Assembly (NCBI GenBank): GCA_024704765.1
Contig: JAKMXF010000336.1
Location: forward strand, 124,001 to 188,000
Reading direction: 5' to 3'
DNA: 64,000 nt
DNA from: Oopsacas minuta
Taxonomy: Eukaryota; Porifera; Hexactinellida; Lyssacinosida; Leucopsacidae
The position numbers were made by a program, and so were the translations under genes. A model generated the notes under the pieces. The model was not told where the DNA came from. It ran no database searches and saw only the letters and a program-made list of their open reading frames with translations. Position 1 is the first letter of the stretch. Each line of letters begins with the position of its first letter. This document shows positions 21,425-31,700 of the stretch, piece by piece.

Positions 21425-21970
21425 CACTATTTAATCTCAACGAGCCTTTGGCTCTTCGCTTCGCGATGAACTCAGCGCATTGCGGCTTGAGGTATTCAAC
21501 GGACAAACAAACAGACACACAACAATTGAGATTTAATAATATTGATGTTGTTTACAATATTCAGACTCAGCCTACTCGATTATCCAAGTAGAATCGTTGA
21601 AAGCATGGTTCTACCTCAATTTTGAAATTTGTTTACTCTTCAAACAAACAAACAAACAAACAAACAGACAAACAAACAACATTCTATATTATTGAATCTC
21701 AATGATTGTTTGTCTGTTTTTGCTTGTCCGTTGTCAAGGAAAGGATTTACGGTATGCAATTTTGAAATTGTTACATAACTATGTATTTATCGTGTTTATC
21801 AAGAAAGTAAATAGAATTCAATAAAACTTCAGTAAATATATCGAACATACTGAATCTTATTTTCACACTTTTGGATTAATCATATGTAAAATTATTGTTG
21901 TTTTTATGAATATAAATTAAACAAATTTCAAATTGTTGTGGAAACATGCTTTCAATGGTTATACTGGGGT
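21425..21970. repeat. Dispersed repeat with (CAAA)n, partner 25690-26100
   Basis: Shares gagcctttggctc, cgcgatgaactc.gcgcat, caacgg.caaacaaacag and gttgtttacaatattcagactcag with 25690-26100. It includes a (caaa)n microsatellite at about 21636-21680. The outer part (ggattaatcatatgtaaaa ttattgttg) also occurs at 42720-42770. Confidence 0.55.
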
Positions 21971-22031
21971 AATCGAGTATGCCGAGTCCGAATATAGTAT
22001 TGTGTACAACTATTTGGAGAATAATGAAACC

Positions 22032-22271
22032 TCAAGAGGCACTTAACCTAGGCTTCTTTGGCAGAGGACAGAAGCACATGGAATTCCAAGTATCGAGGTC
22101 CGAATATTTATGAAAAGAGGCTCTCTCTTTTTGAATATCATTGAACTTCAGACGAAAGAAATTTTGCTGATCTCGATCAAAACCATGAGTTGAAATAAAT
22201 TGGTCTGCGATTGAACGAGTGCTAAGTAATTTATGCTCACAATAAAACTGAAAAGCTTGAAGATTGTTCAT
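22032..22271 (-). CDS. Short unrecognised open frame
   Basis: A 79-residue frame from ATG with a non-repetitive, soluble composition (FISTHGFDRDQQNFFRLKF, ending PLPKKPRLSAS). It has no signal peptide, membrane segment or motif I know. It lies next to dispersed repeat 21425-21970, so it may be part of a mobile element or a residual exon. I list it because its composition is unlike the surrounding AT-rich shadows, but support is weak. Confidence 0.25.
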   Translation of the reverse strand: MNNLQAFQFYCEHKLLSTRSIADQFISTHGFDRDQQNFFRLKFNDIQKERASFHKYSDLDTWNSMCFCPLPKKPRLSAS

Positions 22272-23398
22272 TTTCTAGATAATTAATATATTATTTATTA
22301 ACAATATTGTAAATACAGGGCAAAAAGTAAGATTATATATATATGCATGTTTGTTTATAAGCTTATAATATACATTCTGAAATCTAAGAATTAAGGAACT
22401 TTTGACGAAACGTTTTCTCACAGTAGAAGAGTGTTGATTTTTAATGGAATCTTTGTAAAAATACGTAATGAGAACATTATTTGTATTAATTACAAGCTGA
22501 ATTTTGTAAACACAAGCATAAAATTGTAAATAACTTCACGTTTTGATTATATAGCTAAGCAACCATAATATTTATATAAATTTTGAAAAGAGAATTTTGA
22601 AAAATATTAGATAAATTCAAAAGTTCATGTGATTGAAGCTATATTTACGCGAATTTCGGGAACCTGGAAATTGTTGTATTTTATAGAGAATTAAAAATGC
22701 TATATTATAAAACTCAGGAGACAACTTGACAGAACGCGACAGATGAAGTTATGAAACTTCGAAGTTGAGTGACGACAGAAATATCCAACAGAAAACTTTC
22801 TCAAAATATTTGAGCTATTTTAAGGATTTATTATTTGAACTCCGCTTATATAATCACTATAAATAGAGAGTCGTCAAAAATGCAACGGAATGAAGTCTTT
22901 GAATGTATTAGTTGCTTAGATACTGGAATTTAAGTTCATTGATATAAATGAATATCTGTGATTTTCAAGAATAATTTCTGAGCAAGAATTTGTAATGCTT
23001 ATATACTTTCCAGTTGTTTCTAAACTAAATGATGGATCGTAATAATTTTAGACATTTTAAGTAATTGGATATTTCTCTTTCCAATGAACTTTAATGGTTA
23101 CTAAATATCGGATTGAAATTTTGACCAATTTACAGTGGGTGTGCCACTGTGCTCGAGGCGTAATGCACCAAGTTCAAGCTATTTCAGATAAGAAACACTG
23201 TCGGATTATAGAAGTCTTCTGGATTATACAGGTGTCTGTTTATGCAGATTCTATAATATTACCATTGTATTTTTGGTGTAGTTTTTAACTAACTGAATAT
23301 TCTACTATTCGGTTTTAACCCTGGTTTATAGATATTTTTATTCATTGCTGTCAAATTGACTATCTCAGGATCTCTTTAGTTGTATTTGGAGTGTAGAT

Positions 23399-23874
23399 AT
23401 ATCAGACTTACCAACCCTTCGTTGATAATTCCCTGGTTTGAAATCTTAAAATCCCTGGATTTTTAACAAATTCCCTGGATCATTTTACTTCTCACTTATA
23501 AACCAGTTTGGAAGTCACCATTATGGAGTTGTTCGGAGATAATTCGTATAGATTATATGCATAGACATATCGGAGATATTATATACTCAACAAGAATCCG
23601 TACGTCTGAGAAGGAGCTTGTAACTCCCTAACTAAAGATCTAGGGAAATATCTGGATGATCCAGGGAAATCTCTGGATATTTTTTAGGTTATATATAATC
23701 TAATTCTGAAGAATAGCTTATTGATTGTTATGTAACACTTATAGTTATTGACATCGTAGTTGAAAATTCACAATTTACCCGGCCGATACAAACTTTCGAA
23801 TCCCTGGATCCCTGGATCAGAGGTCAAATCCCGGGGTAATCCAGGGATCCCTGGAGGGTTGGCAAGTCTGATAT
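23399..23874. mobile_element. MITE with CCCTGGAT-rich ends
   Basis: Terminal inverted repeats atatcagacttaccaaccct and the complement agggttggcaagtctgatat (one mismatch), flanked by TATA-type sequence. The interior carries several ccctggat and its complement, able to fold. No transposase. 476 bp. Confidence 0.65.
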
Positions 23875-24497
23875 ATATATTTAGTTGTTTGATGAATTAT
23901 CTTAGTTTCTATAAGAAATCTAAGCCAAACCAATTTGTTTATGTCTCCACTGAATTTATTTTTTCACATCTTCTTAGCTTTCGATGATGTTACCTGGCTC
24001 ATGTTTGTTGCGATTTCAAATATATTTTTTAAGTCAGTTTAGATTTTAGTTAATGGAAATGTTAAAGCAGTCCCATTTTTCTGGGAAATTGAAGCTATTC
24101 CTTTGATAAATTAGGATTTGGACAAAATTTCTCCTTTGGTAGGTAGATATCTTATTAGCTATCAATTATATTTCGAATTCTAGCTAATCTCAACTAATTT
24201 GTAAATAATTTCTCCAATAGTTGACAACTATGCCACAGACTTTATAATATTTATACAGCAGAACCTCGTTAATACGTACTAATACAATTAGATAATTGTA
24301 AGATCTAACTTATGTGAGTTAATACCTAATCTAAGTTATCACACAAATCTACAAAATACAAATCTCATTACACATATGTACATACTGTTACTAATTGATA
24401 AGGAATACGACCTGTTCAGAAATAGAATTTACTATCAGCGCCCAGAGGTTATTAATTACTCTCATAATTAAAGTTTAGTTGCGGATGAATGCACTTA

Positions 24498-25358
24498 TTA
24501 AAATATATTGAGAAGACGTAGACCTCCAACACATACTGCAATAACTCTTCCTCTGTTATCTACCGTAATACCAGTAGGATCAGGTATAGATATCTTGTGT
24601 ATCAAATCAAATTGAGAGTTGTATATAGAAATATAGCGAGAAGAAGAGATAATAGAATAATCTGTAATAAGAATATTGTTAGAATTGTCAATATCGAAGA
24701 ATTTGGGATAAATCAGCTGTGATCCATCTCCTCCAGAGATAATTCTCTTATGTAGAATAAGATTGTAGTTGTACAAATGAAGACAAGGATTAGATTGATC
24801 AAGAATATAAATGAATTCTTTTGTAAGTTTAACATCAACAGGGTAGTAGAGGTTATCTTGTCCAAACTGTGTCTTGTAGGTAAGTTCCTTGGACAGTATC
24901 TGAATACGATGATTATCAGAATCACATATGTATACCTCTCCGCTAGATTCATCGAATGTCAGCCCAAGAGGATCAGTAAATTCCAATTCTCCTTTCCCAG
25001 GTTTCCCTATTCTAGAAATAAACTTCCCATTCATTTGATAATTCAGAATACAGTCGTTTCTTTGTGAAATAAGAATTCTATCTCTACATATAGCTAACCC
25101 ATCTGGACCATACATCTTTCCTTCTCCTTCCTCATCTCCAAATTTAAACATTATCTGACCATTACAATCGAATACTTTCACACAATTATTCCAGGAATCT
25201 GCTACATAGATATCTCCAGTAGAAATATCAATAGTCACTCCTCTAGGTCTTCTAAGATTTTCTAGTCCCTTTCCCCATGTACAAACACTGACTATAGGTT
25301 GTATCTTGCTCTTATAGTCTACAGAGAATATTCTCTCTAAAGTATTAGCTGTAGCCAT
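24498..25358 (-). CDS. NHL-repeat beta-propeller protein, copy E
   Basis: Intronless, 286 residues from the conserved ATG. Variable positions read SVCTWGKGLENLRRPRG, ADSWNNC, MYGPDG, SQRNDC, FTDPLG, LYYPVD, LDQSNPC and IPDPTG. The scaffold (TGDIYVAD, DCNGQIMFKFGDEEGEGKM, DSDNHRIQILSKELTYKTQ) matches copy A almost fully, so A and E are close relatives although they lie 20 kb apart on opposite strands. The copy has ISRYISIYNSQF where others have SSGSISI. Presumably expressed from its own leader. Confidence 0.85.
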   Translation of the reverse strand: MATANTLERIFSVDYKSKIQPIVSVCTWGKGLENLRRPRGVTIDISTGDIYVADSWNNCVKVFDCNGQIMFKFGDEEGEGKMYGPDGLAICRDRILISQRNDCILNYQMNGKFISRIGKPGKGELEFTDPLGLTFDESSGEVYICDSDNHRIQILSKELTYKTQFGQDNLYYPVDVKLTKEFIYILDQSNPCLHLYNYNLILHKRIISGGDGSQLIYPKFFDIDNSNNILITDYSIISSSRYISIYNSQFDLIHKISIPDPTGITVDNRGRVIAVCVGGLRLLNIF

Positions 25359-25481
25359 TAGTTCAGTTCTGTAACTAGAATAATGAAACAATTCAAATAA
25401 TATAACTTATCTATTTGACTATAAGTAATGAGCTCTAACTATAAATACAAATCAATACAGAGACCTATACAGAGAGATATC
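25359..25481 (-). promoter_or_regulatory. Conserved 123-bp leader of NHL copy E
   Basis: Exactly 123 bp on the minus strand from gatatctctctgtata to the ATG; homology upstream ends soon after (about 25540). Confidence 0.6.
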
Positions 25482-25689
25482 AAATTTATATAATTATAGA
25501 AATTTAAATAGAATACAGTCTACTCCACTATTCTTTGACATTCTCATATTTAGAGAAGTTATTCTCAGGACCCTGGGGTCTTGATAGCAAAATCCAAAGA
25601 TCCTAATGTCCTAGCAATATTTCTGGGATCTCAAGGTTCCAGAGGTACCAAGTCAAAATTTATCCCAGGACCCTATAATTTCTTATGCA

Positions 25690-26100
25690 AAATTTAACTT
25701 TATTCGAGCCTTTGGCTCGTCGATTCGCGATGAACTCGGCGCATGGCGCCTCGAGCTATTCAACGGGCAAACAAACAGGCAAATAACAATTCATATTTAC
25801 GAATATGGATGTTGTTTACAATATTCAGACTCAGCATCCACTTTAGTTGTTGAAAGTATGATTTGACCCCAATTTCGAAATTTGTGTACTAGAAAACAAC
25901 ATACATTTACATATGATTAATCCAAAAGTGTGAAAATCGGAATTCGCATGTTCGATATATTTAGTGAAGTTTTGTTGAATTCTTAATACTGCCTTTAAAC
26001 ACACGAAAAATATGCTACAATTTCAAATTGCATACCCTAAATCCTTTCCTTGACAACGGATAAACAAACAGACAAACAACAATCTATATTATGAAATCTC
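25690..26100. repeat. Dispersed repeat, partner of 21425-21970
   Basis: Begins gagcctttggctcgtcg and contains gttgtttacaatattcagactcag. It ends near atatgattaatccaaaagtgtg and a caaa-rich tract leading into the segmental duplication. Confidence 0.55.
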
Positions 26101-27327
26101 AATGATTATTTGTCTGTTTGTTTGTTTGTTTATTTGTAACGATTGACTGGACTTTCTCTTCTTCACCTGCATAGAGATATTGATGTAGACATCAATGATT
26201 TGATAGATGAGTTTGGACGAATCAATCCAACGAGACTGCAATTGTCTGACATTTTAGCTGATTGAGAAACATTAAAATAGTCATTACTAAGTTTGATTTA
26301 TTATCAAAGTAGAGCTAAATAAATTTCAATGTCAATCCATATTAATTAGTATCCCCAAATACACTCTCGGAACGCTACTCCAGACTGTACTACCCTTAAA
26401 CACATATTACCAATTAACAATTTGAATTACATAACTCTGCGAGTTATTGATATTGTTTAAAGAAATTCAAGAATTTGTACGATAACACATTCCGTAAAAC
26501 ATTCAAATTTCCTCTATCGAATGATATTAATCTCGGTAATATTTTGACAAGTGTGTCAAATTTGTGACTGAAGTAAATATGCAAATTATATCAAATATGC
26601 TGGATCAAATTTCACACATTTGAATTAAACATATCACGAAAATCTGACACAAGAAATTCTGAGTCAAAACTGACATAGAATACTATTAACCTCTACAGGC
26701 ATATTTTGCTGCATCCAACGTCCACAGTTTATAATCTGATTCTCCATACGCTGTACATATATCTCGTAAGCTTCAGCCATATTCGTTGAGACAAAAGAAT
26801 CATGTTATCTATTCAGAATCAAACTAGGCAACTGAAATTTATCATAAACAATTCCTTCTCTCAAAAATCAGTAAATACATTCCTGATAAAGTTAATAGGC
26901 TAGGGAAATGCACGCTTTTGTGAGAATATATACAGAAAAGTTTACATATCTTCATCAAGTTTTGTTAAACTTCACACTCGTTCTAGGGAATTGGGTTCTA
27001 GGAACAAGATTGTTCCATAACTAGGAGCTACAGCACTCTCAAACAGTAGAGGCCTACCTTCCCCCTGTATACCTACTAGTTAGCTACACATCAGGAAGCT
27101 ACTTCACAATGATACCAGTATGAATGTCACACTTATCCTCCTTTATGATAATTCATGGGATTATCTAAAGATTTCTTGATATAGGAGGACTAGTTAGTAC
27201 TGCCAGACGGAATATTCCGCGACTGTTCTAATTCACCCTGAAATATACTTAACGATTAAATATAAGAATGTCAGAGCACAGCAGAATATACTGTATTCTA
27301 TGTAAATTCATATAATTATATAAATTT

Positions 27328-27450
27328 GATATCTCTCTGTATAGGTCTCTGTATTGATTTGTATTTATAGTTAGAGCTCATTACTTATAGTCAAATAGAT
27401 AAGTTATATTATTTGAATTGTTTCATTATTCTAGTTACAGAACTGAACTA
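27328..27450 (+). promoter_or_regulatory. Conserved 123-bp leader of NHL copy F
   Basis: Exactly 123 bp from gatatctctctgtata to the ATG, with tatttatagtta and a pyrimidine-rich tract ending attctagttacag. Confidence 0.6.
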
Positions 27451-28302
27451 ATGGCTACAGCTAATACTTTAGAGAGAATATTCTCTGTAGACTATAAGAG
27501 CAAGATACAACCTATAGTCAATGTTTGTAATTGGGGAAGGGGATTAGAAGATCTTAATAGCCCACAAGGAGTGACTATTGATAATTCTACTGGAGATATC
27601 TATGTAGCAGATTGTGATAATAATTGTGTGAAAGTATTCGATTGTAATGGTCAGATTCTGTTTGAATTTGGAGATGAGGAAGGAGAGGGAAAGATGAATC
27701 GTCCAAATAGGTTAGCTATATGTAGAGATAGAATTCTAATTACAGATCATTGCTGCATTCTCAATTATCAAGTTAATGGGAAATTTACTTCTAGAATTGG
27801 GAAGCCTGGGAAAGGAGAATTGGAATTTTATGATCCTCTTGGGCTGACATTTGATGAATCTAACGGAGAGGTATACATATGTGATTATAATAATCATCGT
27901 ATTCAGATACTGTCCAAAGCACTTACCTACAAGACACAATTTGGACGAGGTAACCTCAGATTTCCTCTTGATGTTAGACTTACAAAAGAATTCATTTATA
28001 TTCTTGATCGATCTAATCCTTGTCTTCATCTGTACAACTATAATCTTATTCTACATAAGAGTATTATTTCTAATCGAGATGTATTACAGCTGAATGGTTT
28101 CAGGTTCTTCTATATTGACAATTCTAACAATATTCTTATTACAAATTATTCTGATACCTCTTCTGGCTCTATTTCTATATTCAACTCTCAATTTGATTTA
28201 ATTCACAAGATACCTATAGCTTATCCTACCGGTATTACAGTAGATAACAGAGGAAGAGTTATTGTGGTTTGTCAAGGATATAAACATTTCCTTACTTTTT
28301 GA
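27451..28302 (+). CDS. NHL-repeat beta-propeller protein, copy F
   Basis: Intronless, 283 residues from the conserved ATG. Variable positions read NVCNWGRGLEDLNSPQG, ADCDNNC, MNRPNR (R replaces the otherwise constant G), TDHCC (one residue shorter), FYDPLG, CDYNNHR, LRFPLD and IAYPTG. The blade before the last reads ISNRDVLQLNGFRFF, very different from ISGG.GLQL.YPKFF in A and E. It ends YKHFLTF. Only 454 bp separate its stop from the eIF3a ATG on the same strand, so the eIF3a promoter must lie in or near its 3' flank. Confidence 0.85.
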   Translation: MATANTLERIFSVDYKSKIQPIVNVCNWGRGLEDLNSPQGVTIDNSTGDIYVADCDNNCVKVFDCNGQILFEFGDEEGEGKMNRPNRLAICRDRILITDHCCILNYQVNGKFTSRIGKPGKGELEFYDPLGLTFDESNGEVYICDYNNHRIQILSKALTYKTQFGRGNLRFPLDVRLTKEFIYILDRSNPCLHLYNYNLILHKSIISNRDVLQLNGFRFFYIDNSNNILITNYSDTSSGSISIFNSQFDLIHKIPIAYPTGITVDNRGRVIVVCQGYKHFLTF

Positions 28303-28756
28303 TAATTTTTCTATTTTATTAGTGTTCATATCTTTGTTTATGTTTCCTTTTGAATAACTTTTTTTTACATTTGGACAAACTATACTCTTCCCATATTATG
28401 TATTATTCCTTGTTGTATTTCACCTCTTATAGAGGATGCCTTCATGTTATAACGACGCCATAAACCCGAACTATCCCTCGATTTCTAGTTTTGCGATTAA
28501 CGTCAATTTGCTATTCTAAAAACTCGGTACGATATTCCACATATTTCAGATATTATTAGTTCCTCTCCTTTAGGGAGATGCACATTAGTGCTTGGCCAAA
28601 AAATGAAATGAGATGTGAGCGCTCCTCATTAAAGCTAAGCTATTTCAAATACAAAGTTGGCTCACGCGCCCCGAATATGTAAGAGAGGTTGCCATCAATT
28701 TAAGTTAAGTTTGACTACTGTACTATACTCGTAATATTCTCTTGAGTTTAGTTCAG

Positions 28757-31700
28757 ATGTCTAAACCTGGGTTTTCTGGTAAACCTGAATCTGCTATAAA
28801 GCGTGCAGATGAGTTCATTGAAGTAGAGAAATACGACGATGCTATCGAAGTTCTATTCGATGTTCTCAGGAATAAACGTCACAGAGATAAAGTGAATGAA
28901 CAGAGTTTAGTGATAATCAAATTCTGTCAGCTTTGTGTTGATCACGGGAAGACTACCTCTGCTAAAGATGGTCTCTATCAATTCCGAATTATCTGTTCTC
29001 AGAATTTGAATTTATTCCATTCTGTAGTGGAGAAATTTCTGAATTATTCAAATGATAAACTAGCTCTGATGCATAGCTCAGCACAGACTAGATCTGCTCA
29101 GGAAAAATCTGTAATGTTAGATCTTGTTGAGATTGTACCGTTTATGATGGTGAGTTAATATCTATTTGTTCCTAGCAAGCTTCATTTACTTGGAGTGGCG
29201 AGGCTATGGTGGCCACGGCGACTATGCCCGAAATTGAAATTATCGCCCCTTCCCAATGATTCGGACTATCAGTAATGAGCTGTTATTGTTTAGTTGTCAC
29301 CCGCAATTTGTGCCTCGGGTTGTGCTGATGCTACGCACGATATACAATATATATATCAGGACTTGAGATAGCGTATTACCTCGAATATTTATTCACCCCC
29401 TGAAGCTCCTATAATGAATGACTGCTTAAAATGAATCGTCATTTCTCCTTTATTTTTATTTATTTTTATTCAGATAAATACACATAATCAAGTACATAGG
29501 ATTATATCGATGTTATTGTGTTTTCAAAATTGAAACTTCCCTCTCAAGGGGGCTTGGAATATCTAATCGCCCCGGATATTATTCGAGGTAATACGATATT
29601 CATGGGATTCTGAATTCATTATCCATCGAATACTACAAAGTACAAAACTCTCCTTAAATTCAACATCCATGGTTCTTCCTATATATTATATTAATATCCT
29701 CTGTAGCCCCTTCCCAATTATGAGTACCATAAACTGGGGCTACTTTGACCCAGTGTGTTTGCTTTAGCCCAAATATTGAAATTTTCTTGCGTATCGAATA
29801 GATATTGTATTTGTATTCGAAATTGTCTATCGATATTTGAAAATTTGTTATAATTTGGCCTGTCATTTTCAGTTATAACACTGAATCTAATCTACTTTCT
29901 TTAAAACTTTGATATTTACCCTAAAGCATACCCAGTAAGCCAAAGTAGCCCCAGACTACGATAAGTATTCTAAACATTAGTTCTGTAAATCTATGAAATG
30001 AGTTTACCCCACTCAAATTCTCGTACTCAACTACTGTTATGAATCTTTATGAAATCACAAATACGCTTCTTATCTAGAAAATTCAATCTTTGGATAATTT
30101 GTGACAGCGTCTAATGTGACTTTTCGATACTCAAAATATTCCTATTATGTCATATTTTGTCAAATATATCAATTTTCTTCCAATACAATGTCGAATTCAT
30201 TTTCAATTGAAAAATATTCGCTTTACTCTGAAAATTCAGAAAATTCGCGTATCGATCACCGAATACATCCGTCGTTCTGGAAATGAGTAATGTTCAATTC
30301 TACTTACAAAAAACTCCCGTTATGTCTAATCTGTTTTAACGAAACTCCCATTAATTGATTCTTTACCCCTTATTGCTTGAAAGTATTTGATTTACTCAGC
30401 TCATAACGAAATGAATCCGGGATACCCTGAACTTCGATATAACTACGTAGAGTTACTGTAATTTTTGCTATTCCATTTAGGTAGATGAATTGGATATAGT
30501 ATACACTCCAGAAGATATAATCTGTCAGTTAGCGAGAACTTCTGGCAGCAGCAAAGATAACTTCTCTCTAATCTCATTCATGCGATTCATTTGGGATAAT
30601 CTTAGAAATATGCTAGACCTAGTTAAGAACAATAAAGATCATGAAAGGTTATATCAAGATATAGCAAAGCGATCGATGGAATTCTGTGCTACATACAGAC
30701 GTAAGGCTGAGTTCAGGAAATTATGTGAAATATTGAGAGGTCATTTAATGCTAATACAAAGACACCAAGAACAGGAAACATCTATAGATTTAACTCTAGT
30801 AGATAGTATACAACGATTGATGGATATCAGATTGGATATTATAGAGACTGCTATCAAGATAGATTCATGTCAAGAGGCATTCAAAGCATTAGAAGAGTGT
30901 CATCATTTGATTGAGCTATCTCGTGCTGCTAGAACTAATCCAAGGTCTCAATTGCTGGCTGGATACTTTGAGAAACAAGCTACAGTGAGTTTAATTTTCA
31001 CTATTTCATTAATACATCGGTTCCAACCCGGTAGCCCATAGTCAGGGGCTCAGGGGCGGTCCCAGGACAAATGCCCCATTTCCTCCACTGCTGCTACCCG
31101 CAGTGGTTCACGGAATGCATCCACATGATCTCATTTTATATTGCAGGCTATGAAATGGGACCCACAGAATATTTTAAATAGTTATAGTCTGGTTACCTCC
31201 TATCTCTTGTTATTTTTACCATGGATGGTGGATTCGTTTACTTGTAGTACCATGGATATTCCTAATCCGTGCTATAGTTGGGAGAGCGACAAGAACCCTC
31301 GTATAATAGCAAATTCGAGTATTATAATTTTTCATTGACATTGAGTGCATTTTTGAATGTATTAGTTCGCTTATTAGCACTGAATTTACGATTTGCTAAA
31401 ATGGCGAACTCCACTGTATATATTTTTTCAATATTCTGACAAGACAAATTACTTTAGTTCAGTAAAATTCTGTATTACTGATACAGTAGACCCTCGCTAT
31501 CCAAACAGGTCTTAATGGCTATACAACTTTTGGAAAAATACTCTAAAATGTTCAAAAATAACTAATTTATTACACATGTTAACAACCGTTTTCTCTTTAG
31601 TACAACTTCCTATAGTATTGTTTTCTAGCTATTTATTTCGATAATCCGAACGCGATATTTCGCATTTGATACAATATAATGTTCGGATTAGCGAGGATGT

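Larger units (their letters stand above)
20966..24497. other. Gene-poor 3.5 kb
   Basis: Apart from the repeat at 21425-21970, the uncertain frame at 22032-22271 and the MITE at 23399-23874, I see no gene. A Tc1-like end (cagcagaacctcgttaatacg) occurs near 24256 without a clear partner. Confidence 0.4.
26093..29730 (+). repeat. Right arm of inverted segmental duplication (partner 10356-14047)
   Basis: Contains in order the frame ending QLSDILAD (26160-26265), the 1.3-kb upstream block, leader, NHL copy F, its 3' flank, eIF3a exon 1 and the first part of eIF3a intron 1. This arm is probably the parental one because it continues into exons 2-3 of eIF3a. Confidence 0.75.

Noticed and set aside
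21636-21680. (CAAA)n repeats as a possible CRISPR or functional array
   Set aside because: Simple microsatellite without spacers; similar runs at 13985, 14780 and 26060 are parts of dispersed repeats.
24777-25067. Antisense frames of about 96 residues across NHL genes (also 12035-12331 and 27736-28029)
   Set aside because: They mirror the NHL codon pattern of the opposite strand and have no independent features.
31141-31338. Possible extra exon of eIF3a after a tattgcag acceptor
   Set aside because: Joining exon 2 directly to 31917 keeps the family alignment (T-VYLMANDMVFHSAAL to the vertebrate TVFW...FHASTL); the extra frame adds unrelated sequence.
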